64,000 nucleotides of DNA from Bacillus_AB infantis_C (GCF_050107595.1 NZ_JBNILH010000005.1:186001-250000), one strand, 5' to 3'; shown: positions 26,802 to 35,096, counted from the first letter of the stretch. Program-made: numbers and translations. The notes: a model not told the origin generated them from the sequence alone.

Positions 26802-27797
26802 TTAGAAGGTCCAGACTTTTTCAATCGCCCTGCAGACCCGGTCAGAGGTAGGCAGGTAATGGTCTTCGAAACCGAAATATGGAACAGGGGCATCAAACCC
26901 GGCAACCAATTCGGCAGGTGCTTTTTGGTATAAAAAGGAGGTATCATTGATAATCGCCAGAACATCATTGCCGACTGAGGTTGAAGCGTGAGCCTCCTGG
27001 ACGATGACCGTGCGTCCTGTTTTTTGCACCGATTCAGCAATAATATCCTTATCCAGCGGATACAAGGTGCGGAGGTCAAGGACGTCACATGAAATCCCTT
27101 TTTCCTTCATAGCCTCAGCTGCCTTCAAGGCAATCGGCACCATGGCTCCCCAAGCAATGACAGTCACATCATCTCCGTCCATCATTTTTTTGCCTTTGCC
27201 GATTTCGGTGGTATACCTTCCCTCCGGCACCTCAGCACGCAGTGACCGATAGCTTTTCATTGGCTCTAAATAAAGGACAGGGTCAGGATCCTCGATCGCG
27301 GCAATCAAAAGCCCTTTTGCATCAGCCGGGTTGGACGGACAGACGACTTTGATGCCAGGCATATGGGTGAAAAGTGCCTCTGTGCTGTCGCAGTGGATTT
27401 CCGGGGCCCTGACTCCTGCACCATATGGAGCCCTAATTACGATAGGGACGGTATAATGCCCCATCGTTCTCATGCGGAGCCGGGATGCATGTGTCATGAT
27501 CTGCTCAAAGGCCGGATAGATAAAGCCCAGAAACTGAATTTCTGCCACCGGCCTGAATCCGTTGACGGCCATTCCGATGCTTGCTCCGATGAATCCTGCT
27601 TCACTCAGCGGGGTATCCATAACCCTCTCTTCCCCATACTTTTCCTGAAGGCCTTCCGTTGCCCGGAACACCCCTCCATTTTTCCCGATATCCTCTCCAA
27701 GCACCAGAACGTCATCATTTTCTGCCAGCATGATGTCAAGAGCTTCATTGACCGCCTGTATAAGTGTCTTGGTACTGGTCTTGACTGCAGTTTCCAT
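26802..27797 (-). CDS. 2-oxoacid dehydrogenase E1 beta subunit
   Basis: 331 aa transketolase-like beta subunit: VLVLGEDIGKNGGVFRATEG, DTPLSEAGFIGASIGMA, QIMTHASRLRMRT, GAGVRAPEIHCDS, IVQEAHASTSVGND and PAPYF-like end (DAPVPYFGFEDHYLP). Forms the alpha2beta2 E1 with the product of the gene 2 bp upstream. BkdAB-like by sequence; for substrate see the E2 entry. Confidence 0.92.
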   Translation of the reverse strand: METAVKTSTKTLIQAVNEALDIMLAENDDVLVLGEDIGKNGGVFRATEGLQEKYGEERVMDTPLSEAGFIGASIGMAVNGFRPVAEIQFLGFIYPAFEQIMTHASRLRMRTMGHYTVPIVIRAPYGAGVRAPEIHCDSTEALFTHMPGIKVVCPSNPADAKGLLIAAIEDPDPVLYLEPMKSYRSLRAEVPEGRYTTEIGKGKKMMDGDDVTVIAWGAMVPIALKAAEAMKEKGISCDVLDLRTLYPLDKDIIAESVQKTGRTVIVQEAHASTSVGNDVLAIINDTSFLYQKAPAELVAGFDAPVPYFGFEDHYLPTSDRVCRAIEKVWTF

Positions 27798-27799
27798 GA

Positions 27800-28864
27800 T
27801 TAAACACCCCCAAGCTGAGATAGATATTTTTCCTTCTGTTCCTTAAGCGGCCATATCAGCTCAGCAAACACATGGTCAAAAATATCAGCGGGATTTGCAG
27901 GCGGGAACGCCTCCATTTCTGTAATGGCCTCATCAATTTCAGCGGCAGCTTCCTCTTCTATTCCCTTTGACCGGCGTTCCTCATACAGCCCCTGATTTTT
28001 CATCCACCGTTCAAGTCTCAGGATAGGATCGATTTTTTCTCTCAAAGAGCTGCTTTCCTGCTGGTCCCTGTATTTGGCGGGATCATCTGCTGTAGTATGG
28101 GCCCCGTATCTCCATGTTACCGCCTCTATCAGAGTGGGCCCTCCGCCTTTCCTGGCCCTCTCAAGTGCTTTTTTTGTCTCATTATAGACAGCAAATACAT
28201 CATTTCCATCAACCCGGACGCCTGGGATATCATATGCCAGGCTTTTCTGGGCAATTGTCTTGGTATTCATCTGCTTTGAGAGCGGAACGGAAATCGCATA
28301 TTGATTGTTTTGATTGAAAAAGACGACAGGTGCTTTAACGATGCTGGCAAAATTTAGGCCCTCATGAAAATCCCCTTCAGACGTCGCCCCATCTCCAAAA
28401 TAGACAATGGCAGCTTTGTTTGTTCCTTTGCGTTTTTCCGCATATGCCGCCCCGGCTGCATGGGGAATCTGGGTGGCGATCGGAATTGCAGGAGGGAAGA
28501 TATTCTTTCCTTCAGGAGGGATGCACCCTTCATTGCGGCCGTTCCAAAACAGCAGAATATTTCTCATTGAATGCCCGAAAGCCAGTGCTGCGCCATGGTC
28601 CCGATAGGTAGGGAACATCCAATCCGATTCTTCGAGCGCCATCGCGCTCCCTATCTGGGCAGCTTCCTGGCCTTCAAACGGGGCATATGTCCCTATCCTT
28701 CCCTGCCGCTGCAGGCTGACCGCTTTCCGGTCAAAGATCCTGATCCGGACAAGCTGCCTGTAGAACTCCAGAGCAAGCTTGTGGTCTGGGGTGAACCCTG
28801 TAGTACCGGATATTTCGTTTCCGTTTTCATCAATAATCCTATTAATAGGAAATCGGCTTTCCAT
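27800..28864 (-). CDS. 2-oxoacid dehydrogenase E1 alpha subunit
   Basis: 354 aa TPP-dependent decarboxylase subunit. TPP/Mg motif GDGATSEGDFHEGLNFA followed by VVFFNQNNQYAIS; YRDHGAALAFGH and TYAPFEGQEAAQIGSA upstream; phosphorylation-loop-like segment TWRYGAHTTADDPAKYR. BkdAA-like. Together with E1beta, E2 and E3 it makes a full complex. It follows the phenylalanine-dehydrogenase-like gene by 36 bp, so the 2-oxoacid made there (phenylpyruvate) is the likely substrate. Confidence 0.92.
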   Translation of the reverse strand: MESRFPINRIIDENGNEISGTTGFTPDHKLALEFYRQLVRIRIFDRKAVSLQRQGRIGTYAPFEGQEAAQIGSAMALEESDWMFPTYRDHGAALAFGHSMRNILLFWNGRNEGCIPPEGKNIFPPAIPIATQIPHAAGAAYAEKRKGTNKAAIVYFGDGATSEGDFHEGLNFASIVKAPVVFFNQNNQYAISVPLSKQMNTKTIAQKSLAYDIPGVRVDGNDVFAVYNETKKALERARKGGGPTLIEAVTWRYGAHTTADDPAKYRDQQESSSLREKIDPILRLERWMKNQGLYEERRSKGIEEEAAAEIDEAITEMEAFPPANPADIFDHVFAELIWPLKEQKEKYLSQLGGV

Positions 28865-28900
28865 CCTCTCACCCTTTGCAATAAAGTCATTGATAGACAG

Positions 28901-30007
28901 TTATGTCCTGACTGCCCATTTAGGCCGCTTCATATGGGAAAAAAAGCTGTTCCTCCTTGTTCTCGCTTCAATCCGCTGCTCGCAGAACTGGTTGGCGGCC
29001 TCAATGGTTGTAATTCCTTCGGCTGCAGCATAATCATACACATTAAGCAGCGCGCTGTAGATTGCTTTCGTTTTACGGAGGACCCTTTCTTTATTAGGGG
29101 AATACAGTTCATCTGCCACCTGGATAAGCCCGCCTGCATTCACAATATAGTCTGGTGCATACAGGATGCCTTTTTGCTGCAGCATGCTGCCATGCCTTAA
29201 TTCAAGGAGCTGATTATTGGCCGATCCTGCAACCGCTCTGACCCGGAGCTGTTCAATACTTTCATCGTTCAGGATGCCTCCGAGAGCACAGGGGACAAAG
29301 ACATCCGCATTAGCCCTATAAATTTCATTACTGCTGACAGCTTTAACTCCCGCGCCAATTTTACCAGCTTTAAAAACCAGCTCATTTATGGCTTTCTCGT
29401 TGATATCAGCAACATAAAGATCGGCGCCTTCCTCCAGCAGCATTTCAGCCACTTTGAACCCCACCTTGCCGAGCCCCTGGATGCTGTAAGACCGCCCTCC
29501 GAGGCCAGCTGTTCCGTAGAGCACCTGGTTTGTGGCTTTAAGTCCATAGATCACTCCCTGGGCAGTCGGAACAGAGGAGTCCCCGCTTCCCCCATATTCT
29601 TCGTCTGCACCAACAATGCAATTGGTTTCCTTCATTGCGTGGACAAAGTCTTCCGGAGTGGTTCCCATATCTGTACCTGTGTAAAATCTTCCATTCAATG
29701 ATTCCACGAACTGGCCGAATGCCCTGAAAAGCTCAGGCGTCTTATCTTTTGAAGGATCGCCGATGATGACAGCTTTCCCTCCGCCAAAATCAACATCTGC
29801 TGCCGCGCACTTATAAGTCATCCCCTTGGACAGCCGCAGTACATCTTCCAGTGCTGCGTCTGCAGAAGGATAGGGAAACATTCTGCAGCCGCCAAGTGCC
29901 GGGCCAAGCCTTGTGCTGTGGATCGCAATGATTGCCTTAAGGCCTGTTGCTTCGTCGTTGCAGAACACTACCTGTTCATGCTCCCGGATCGTATTAAACA
30001 TATCCAT
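28901..30007 (-). CDS. Phenylalanine dehydrogenase-like amino acid dehydrogenase
   Basis: 368 aa Glu/Leu/Phe/Val dehydrogenase. The catalytic lysine region reads LRLSKGMTYKCAAADVDFGG, then GGKAVIIGDP; the dinucleotide site is SYSIQGLGKVGFKVAEMLL; SANNQLLELRHG and APDYIVNAGGLIQVADEL follow. From memory of the families, GPALGGCRM.PY, DVDFGGGK and NGRFYTGTDMGT.PEDFVHA match phenylalanine dehydrogenases of Bacillus/Thermoactinomyces much better than leucine dehydrogenase (NLGGGKTVI, ITAEDVGT). It would oxidatively deaminate Phe to phenylpyruvate with NAD. Second gene of the operon that starts at 30462. Confidence 0.85.
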   Translation of the reverse strand: MDMFNTIREHEQVVFCNDEATGLKAIIAIHSTRLGPALGGCRMFPYPSADAALEDVLRLSKGMTYKCAAADVDFGGGKAVIIGDPSKDKTPELFRAFGQFVESLNGRFYTGTDMGTTPEDFVHAMKETNCIVGADEEYGGSGDSSVPTAQGVIYGLKATNQVLYGTAGLGGRSYSIQGLGKVGFKVAEMLLEEGADLYVADINEKAINELVFKAGKIGAGVKAVSSNEIYRANADVFVPCALGGILNDESIEQLRVRAVAGSANNQLLELRHGSMLQQKGILYAPDYIVNAGGLIQVADELYSPNKERVLRKTKAIYSALLNVYDYAAAEGITTIEAANQFCEQRIEARTRRNSFFSHMKRPKWAVRT

Positions 30008-30063
30008 CGTCTCTCAATCCCCCTCTATATGTTAGCGCTTTCATTTATTGATGCATAAAAGCT

Positions 30064-30462
30064 TTAGTCCAACCGGATCTTCTCTGTAAATCTATTAATC
30101 TTTGTTCGCGGAAGGATGGCTTGTGTAACTTCCCCTTCGCCAATCACTGCATTGCCATGGAAAGCCTTAACGGAAGTATGAATTAAATTATCTTCTAACC
30201 CGATGACCTCCGCTGCGATATTCAACAGACTTCCCTCTGCAGCAGGAGCAAGATGCCTGACTGAGACTGCTTTCCCCATCCCTTCTTCACTCTCTTCTAA
30301 AAACGGGAGGATTACTTTTCTTGATGCCCACTCCATATAATAGACCATGCTGGCTGTGGAAAAGAGCCGGTGAACAACCTCACCGCCAAACTGGGCAAAC
30401 ATCTCCTGTCCGACTGTAATCTGAATGGATGCAGCCGCTCCTTCAGTTAAACCTGGCTTCAT
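30064..30462 (-). CDS. Hotdog thioesterase, FlK-like
   Basis: 132 aa single-hotdog thioesterase. The STASMVYYMEWASRKVILPFLE segment followed by VSVRHLAPAAEG resembles fluoroacetyl-CoA thioesterase FlK (MEWA...P and VTHTAATP there). Predicted to hydrolyse a short or aromatic acyl-CoA. As the first gene of the phenylalanine operon it may release phenylacetate or another stalled CoA ester and free CoA, as PaaI/PaaY do elsewhere. AAGGGTG precedes the ATG. Activity and substrate are inferred. Confidence 0.75.
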   Translation of the reverse strand: MKPGLTEGAAASIQITVGQEMFAQFGGEVVHRLFSTASMVYYMEWASRKVILPFLEESEEGMGKAVSVRHLAPAAEGSLLNIAAEVIGLEDNLIHTSVKAFHGNAVIGEGEVTQAILPRTKINRFTEKIRLD

Positions 30463-30496
30463 TAAACAACACCCTTAAATATGTATGACGTATTTT

Positions 30497-30533
30497 TAAC
30501 GTTATAATAACATTTTGACAAATAAATAGTCAA
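30497..30533 (-). promoter_or_regulatory. Promoter and AACGTT operator of the phenylalanine/tyrosine operon
   Basis: Minus-strand -35 TTGACT (30533-30528), 18-bp spacer, -10 TATTAT (30509-30504), immediately followed by AACGTT (30503-30498) within the palindrome TAACGTTA. The position just downstream of the -10 suits a repressor. Same geometry as at 33561-33596. Confidence 0.7.
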
Positions 30534-30570
30534 TTAATTGTAAATAATCTAAAATTTTACTGCAAAAGAA

Positions 30571-30612
30571 AAAGGATTAACCTAAGGCATATAGCCGCCT
30601 CCTTAATCCTTT
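30571..30612 (-). terminator. Intrinsic terminator of the ABC transporter operon
   Basis: AAAGGATTAA (30571-30580) pairs with TTAATCCTTT (30603-30612); on the minus strand a T-rich tail follows, after the ATPase stop at 30623. Confidence 0.8.
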
Positions 30613-30622
30613 ACTTTTTAAG

Positions 30623-31417
30623 CTACGAGAGAAGAGACCTGTCGCTTGCCAGCTGCCGGCCGCGAATCCGCTGAAACTCGCTGAGCAAATCTTCAATCCC
30701 CAATTTTTTCTTTTTGTCTTCCTCAATTTCCAGGATGATCTGTCCTTTGTCCATCATGATAAGCCGGTTCCCGAGATCCAGGGCCTGCTGCATGTTATGG
30801 GTGACCATGATGGTGGTGAGCTTATAATTGCTGACAATCTCCTTTGTGAGGCGGGTGATCAGTTCTGCCCTGGCAGGATCAAGGGCCGCAGTGTGTTCAT
30901 CAAGCAACAGGATGGAAGGCTCCGTAAAGGTTGCCATAAGCAGGGATAAAGCCTGTCTTTCTCCCCCTGATAAGAGACCAACCTTTGCATTCAGCCTATT
31001 TTCCAGCCCCAGATGAAGGGTCTCAAGCACCTCCCTGAAATTGTCCCGGCGCTTTCTGGTGACTCCCCGTTTAAGAGTCCTGCTTTTATTCCTTGAATAA
31101 GCCATGGCCAGATTTTCTTCTATCGTCATACTTGGTGCTGTTCCTGCCATTGGGTCCTGAAAAACCCTCCCAATCAAAAATGACCTTTTATGCTCCGGCA
31201 TCATGGCCACGTTTTTTCCATTGATCTTCACGCTTCCGGCGTCCGGAATCATGACGCCGGAAATAATATTCATCAGTGTAGACTTTCCCGCACCATTTGA
31301 ACCGATAACAGTGACAAAATCGCCTGCAGTTAAAGAAAGGCTCACACTGTCAAGGGCATTTTTTTCATCAGGCGTCCCTTCATTAAATATTTTGCTGATA
31401 TTATTTAACTGCAGCAC
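30623..31417 (-). CDS. ABC transporter ATP-binding protein (TrpZ-like)
   Basis: 264 aa ATPase: Walker A GSNGAGKST, Q-loop VFQDPMAG, signature LLSGGERQ, Walker B LLLDEHTAALD, H-loop VTHNMQQAL. The D-E-H-T variant of the usual DEPT is typical of this transporter group. The GTG at 31417 has AGGAGG 6 bases upstream and overlaps the permease end by 17 bp; the in-frame start at 31456 lacks a site. With the permease and lipoprotein it forms an importer likely for an aromatic amino acid. Confidence 0.88.
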   Translation of the reverse strand: MLQLNNISKIFNEGTPDEKNALDSVSLSLTAGDFVTVIGSNGAGKSTLMNIISGVMIPDAGSVKINGKNVAMMPEHKRSFLIGRVFQDPMAGTAPSMTIEENLAMAYSRNKSRTLKRGVTRKRRDNFREVLETLHLGLENRLNAKVGLLSGGERQALSLLMATFTEPSILLLDEHTAALDPARAELITRLTKEIVSNYKLTTIMVTHNMQQALDLGNRLIMMDKGQIILEIEEDKKKKLGIEDLLSEFQRIRGRQLASDRSLLS

Positions 31418-32423
31418 GCTGATCCTCCTCCCCTTCTCCGGAAAGATAGCTTTCACCAGGCTGAGCGCGCAGCCTCTTGGCTTTTCTTCTCCCTTCTCTT
31501 ACCCGATCGAGTGTTTTAGGCATGATCAGGGCAATGATGACAATAACTGCTGTAATAAGCTTCATGTCCCCCGGTTCAAGGAAATCGACACGCAGGGCAA
31601 GGGTGACAACGATCCTGTAGATGATGGCGCCGCCAATTACGGCGAGAGTTGTCCTCGCAATGGTTTTTGTGCCAAATATGGCTTCCCCGATGATGACTGA
31701 TGCCAGTCCGATTATGATCATTCCGATACCCATTCCGACGTCTGCAAAGCCTCCCTGCTGGGCAATCAGGGCGCCGGAGAAAGCAACAAGGCTGTTAGAC
31801 AGCCCGAGGCCGAGTATGACCATCAGATTGGTATCGGCGGACAGGCTTCTGATCATCCTTTTGTTGTCGCCGGTTGCCCTTAAAGCAAGGCCAATCTCCG
31901 TTTTCAGGAACTGATCCGCCAGAAGCTTAATCGCAAAAGCAGTGCAGAGCATCAACACAAGGATCCCCCATGTCCTTGGAAGGCTGTCCCCAAGCCCAAT
32001 GGCGGCAAGGAGCCCATTCAGCAGCCCGTCGATTCCTGTTTTATCCCATGCATCCCTGATGCTTGTCATTGCTGTCTCTGTATTCAGAAGCGGTACATTC
32101 GACTTTCCCATAATCCTCAGATTGATAGAATACAAAGCAATCATCATAAGGATGCCGGACAGCAGGCTGTTTATTTTTCCATACGCATGCAGGATTCCGG
32201 TAAGGCAGCCGGCGGCAAAGCCTGCGATAAGGGCAGCAGCTGTAGCGAGGAAAGGATTGGTGCCGCTTACGATCAGGGTCGCTGCAACTGCAGCACCTGT
32301 CACAAAGCTTCCGTCTACAGTAAGATCCGGAAAATCCAGCACCCTAAAAGAAAGATAGACACCGAGCGCCATGATGCTATAGATGATGCCCGACTCAAAA
32401 GCTCCGAAGATTGCTGTAAACAT
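31401..32423 (-). CDS. ABC transporter permease (TrpY-like, BPD_transp_2)
   Basis: 340 aa, about nine hydrophobic helices, with ALGVYLSFRVLDFPDLTVDG near the N-terminus and GEAIFGTKTIARTTLAVIGG late, both typical of the branched-chain-type permeases paired with ABC_sub_bind lipoproteins. Ends in a charged cytoplasmic tail. Second gene of the three-gene importer, 19 bp after the lipoprotein gene. Confidence 0.88.
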   Translation of the reverse strand: MFTAIFGAFESGIIYSIMALGVYLSFRVLDFPDLTVDGSFVTGAAVAATLIVSGTNPFLATAAALIAGFAAGCLTGILHAYGKINSLLSGILMMIALYSINLRIMGKSNVPLLNTETAMTSIRDAWDKTGIDGLLNGLLAAIGLGDSLPRTWGILVLMLCTAFAIKLLADQFLKTEIGLALRATGDNKRMIRSLSADTNLMVILGLGLSNSLVAFSGALIAQQGGFADVGMGIGMIIIGLASVIIGEAIFGTKTIARTTLAVIGGAIIYRIVVTLALRVDFLEPGDMKLITAVIVIIALIMPKTLDRVREGRRKAKRLRAQPGESYLSGEGEEDQRAAVK

Positions 32424-32442
32424 CTAGACACCCCGCCCTTCG

Positions 32443-33450
32443 CTATTCTTCATAAAACTCGGCTATATCCTTCCATTCTTCCTTGGTCTCAAGTCCTTGT
32501 TCTTCTGCAGCTTTTGGATTGAAGACGAGTTTGATGTTCTCAGGCAGTCCTACCGGAATTTCACTCGGCTTTTTATCACCCTTAAGAATGTCTGCCGCCA
32601 TTTTTCCAGTCTGATAGCCTATCTCAAAATAATCAAATCCGCTGGCGGCTATCCCGCCCCGCTTAAGGGAATCAAGCTCACCCACAAAAAGAGGAATCTT
32701 CTTGCTTTGTGCCACCCCAATGACTGATTCAAGTGCGGAAACGACCGTATTATCTGTCGGGACATATATGGCATCTGCCCTTCCTACTAAAGATTCGGCC
32801 GCCTGCTTTACTTCTGCTGAAGTGGATACGGACGCCTCTACCACCTCGGCCCCATTTTTTTCTGCCAGTTCTTTGACTTTCTCGACCTGAACTTCAGAGT
32901 TTTGCTCTCCAGCATTGAAAATGACGCCAATCATTTTGGCACCTGCTTCCTTTGTCATGAAATCAATCGTTTTGCCGGTAGCATCAGGATGATTATCTGT
33001 CGTTCCTGTGATATTATCGCCTGGCTCTTCAAATGACTTAACAAGTCCGGCACCGACAGGGTCTGTAACGGAAGTAAATACGATGGGAATATCCTTAGTC
33101 GCATTCAACGCACTGACCGCACTCGGCGTGGCATTGGCAAAAATAAGATCCACCTGGTCTCCCGCGAAATTGTTTGCGATCGTCTGTGTGTTGTTCATAT
33201 CTGCCTGGGCATTCTGGAAGTCATATTCAACATTCTCGCCTTCTTTGAAGCCAGCTTCCTCAAGCGCCTCTTTGAAGCCTTCTGTTGCTGCATCCAGTGA
33301 TGGATGCTCGGCAAATTGAGTCAATCCGACCTGATACACCTTCTTATCCGCATCTTTGCCATCACCGCCTGACGCCTCATCGTTTCCGCAGCCAGCCAGG
33401 AGCATACTTCCCGCCAGCAGTAAAGAAGCAGCTTTGATCGATTTTTTCAT
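32443..33450 (-). CDS. ABC transporter substrate-binding lipoprotein (TrpX-like)
   Basis: 335 aa with a lipoprotein signal peptide: MKKSIKAASLLLAGSMLLAGCGN, given here as two parts MKKSIKAASLL and LAGC lipobox at about residues 18-21. The mature part is an ABC_sub_bind periplasmic-binding fold (QVGLTQFAEHPSLDAATEGF, NNTQTIANNF, DIPIVFTSVTDPVGAGLV). Family members (TrpXYZ) import tryptophan or related aromatics. Because its promoter carries the same AACGTT operator as the phenylalanine and phenylacetate operons, Phe, Tyr or a related aromatic acid is the likely ligand. The ATG at 33450 has GAGGGGG upstream. Confidence 0.88.
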   Translation of the reverse strand: MKKSIKAASLLLAGSMLLAGCGNDEASGGDGKDADKKVYQVGLTQFAEHPSLDAATEGFKEALEEAGFKEGENVEYDFQNAQADMNNTQTIANNFAGDQVDLIFANATPSAVSALNATKDIPIVFTSVTDPVGAGLVKSFEEPGDNITGTTDNHPDATGKTIDFMTKEAGAKMIGVIFNAGEQNSEVQVEKVKELAEKNGAEVVEASVSTSAEVKQAAESLVGRADAIYVPTDNTVVSALESVIGVAQSKKIPLFVGELDSLKRGGIAASGFDYFEIGYQTGKMAADILKGDKKPSEIPVGLPENIKLVFNPKAAEEQGLETKEEWKDIAEFYEE

Positions 33451-33557
33451 GACAATCCCCCTCGCAAGATTAGTTAGCTTTTTCACACTGACTACTCTTT
33501 TGCTGCCATTATGTAATCGCTTACATAAAATATGATATTTTATCTCATCAGCGTTTT

Positions 33558-33596
33558 TATAACGTTATATTATCACCAGCATTTAAAAAATGTCAA
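33558..33596 (-). promoter_or_regulatory. Promoter and AACGTT operator of the ABC transporter
   Basis: Minus-strand -35 TTGACA (33596-33591), 18-bp spacer, -10 TAATAT (33572-33567), then AACGTT (33566-33561) in the perfect palindrome TATAACGTTATA (33558-33569). Spacing to the boxes is identical to that at 30497-30533. Confidence 0.75.
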
Positions 33597-33658
33597 TAAT
33601 ATTCTAAAGATTTAGTAAATTAAACCTGGTAATTTTTATCCTCTTTATCACAGCAGTG

Positions 33659-34615
33659 TTAGACTGAAAACTTTCTAAACTGGCATGCTGTTTTTTCAAT
33701 CGCTTCTTCTGCATCTTCCATCATCCGCTTAAACAGATCGGCCACAGATGGAATATCTGCAATCAGCCCTGCCGTCTGCCCGGCATTCATGAAACCTCTA
33801 ACCGCATCTCCTTCAAGAGCCCCTTTTTTATGATAGTCTTCATGAGTAAAACGGCTGAATTCAGAAGGATCTTCTGTTTCTTTCTGCAGAAGAAAATCGG
33901 CATATTCGGTATGCAGTATTCTTCTAATCTGCCCTGCATTTCTGCCGACTATGACCGTACTTGCATCATTGGCATCAAGCAGCGCATTTTTATAATTTTC
34001 GTGGAAAGGGGCCTCTTTAACTGCAATTAGGCGCGTACCGATCTGCACGCCGCTTGCACCGAGCATGAAAACCGACGCCATACCCCTTCCATCGCTTATC
34101 CCGCCTGCTGCTGCCACAGGAATCTTGACCCTGCTGCAGATCTGGGGTATAAGAGCAAGCGTTGTCGTCTCCAGCCTGGAATTGATCCCTGCTGCTTCAT
34201 AGCCTTCAGCAGTAATAATGTCTGCTCCTGACGCTTCTGCCTTTACAGCCTGCTTGACCGATGCAGTGACAGCAATGGTTCTGATTCCTTTCGCTTTCAG
34301 CCGCCTTATATAGGGAGCAGGGTTCCCCGCAGACAGTGAAACCGCTGCTGCCCCAAATTTTTCAGCCAGCTCTATTGCCTCTTCCGCAAAAGGAGAAACA
34401 CTGATAGGGATATTGACAGCAAAAGGCTTACTTGTAAGACCCCTTAATGCAATCAGCTTAGCCTCAATTTCTTTTGGAAGCATAGTACCTATCCCGATAG
34501 TGCCAAGCCCTCCGGCATTGGAGACCGCGGCTGCAAGCCGGCTGCTGCTGATATTTCCCATGCCTCCTTGAATGATTGGATACTGGATCTTTAAAATTTC
34601 GGTCAATTTATTCAA
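33659..34615 (-). CDS. Nitronate monooxygenase / FabK-like FMN oxidoreductase
   Basis: 318 aa 2-nitropropane-dioxygenase-like TIM barrel: YPIIQGGMGNISSSRLAAAVSNAGG as blocks at the start, AGINSRLETTTLALIP, VAAAGGISDGRGMASVFMLGASGVQIGTRL. FMN-binding glycines are present. Members are nitronate monooxygenases or enoyl-ACP reductases (FabK); the substrate here is unknown. No fatty acid synthesis genes are adjacent. A near-match to the aromatic-regulon palindrome lies 20-30 bp upstream of the start, so it may belong to that regulon. Confidence 0.85.
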   Translation of the reverse strand: MNKLTEILKIQYPIIQGGMGNISSSRLAAAVSNAGGLGTIGIGTMLPKEIEAKLIALRGLTSKPFAVNIPISVSPFAEEAIELAEKFGAAAVSLSAGNPAPYIRRLKAKGIRTIAVTASVKQAVKAEASGADIITAEGYEAAGINSRLETTTLALIPQICSRVKIPVAAAGGISDGRGMASVFMLGASGVQIGTRLIAVKEAPFHENYKNALLDANDASTVIVGRNAGQIRRILHTEYADFLLQKETEDPSEFSRFTHEDYHKKGALEGDAVRGFMNAGQTAGLIADIPSVADLFKRMMEDAEEAIEKTACQFRKFSV

Positions 34616-34635
34616 TGGATTACCCCTTCCGTGAA

Positions 34636-34647
34636 AATATCGTTATA
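34636..34647 (-). promoter_or_regulatory. Near-match to the AACGTT palindrome
   Basis: On the minus strand TATAACGATATT, 10 of 12 positions identical to TATAACGTTATA, 21-32 bp before the start of the FMN oxidoreductase gene. No strong -35/-10 pair with the same geometry was found, so this is a weak candidate. Confidence 0.35.
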
Positions 34648-34776
34648 CTATTTTGAAAATTATCACAATGGAAGAAAAACTGCAAGGTACTTTCCATAAA
34701 CTCACCTAATCTGTATGTTCAATGGGCACCGGGGCAAAGTGAAAGATATTGGCACTGTAACATGAATTAAGACACG

Positions 34777-34976
34777 AAAAAGACATCTGGATTTTCCCTA
34801 TCCAGGTGCCTTCCTTCTTATCCGGAAGGGGCAAAACCTCATGTTTAAAACCTGGCCCTCCAAATTCAGCCGTCCAAAGGTTTTTGCAGTTCTAATGGAG
34901 GGTATCAAGAAACGACGCTGATTAACATGCCTGCAGCTGAAAAGCCCCCTTCCTTTTATTTTTCAGGGGGCTTTGC
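34777..34976 (-). ncRNA. Possible minus-strand RNA ending in an orphan terminator
   Basis: CATCTGGAT (34784-34792) and ATCCAGGTG (34800-34808) make a hairpin followed on the minus strand by TCTTTTT, a standard terminator with no minus-strand gene upstream of it. Further up, AAAGCCCCCT (34941-34950) pairs perfectly with AGGGGGCTTT (34965-34974). No coding frame is supported in 34648-35096, so a small RNA from about 34990 to 34777 is possible. Promoter not certain. Confidence 0.3.
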
Positions 34977-35096
34977 TAAAATACTTTAGATGAGGGCCTT
35001 TCTTTATTACATAATCCATCAGCGTTCGAAAACAATATACATATGCTCGACTGATGAAGAAGGCCTGTTCATCTGTGAAAGAAGGGAGAATAAATT

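Noticed and set aside
28901..30007. Leucine/valine dehydrogenase (bcd) with a standard Bkd operon
   Set aside because: Conserved blocks match phenylalanine dehydrogenase better, and ptb/buk are absent; remains a possible alternative.
34655..34935. SAM or c-di-GMP riboswitch before the BCCT gene
   Set aside because: GGCAAAACC-like stretches were examined but the conserved core and helices of known classes are not present.
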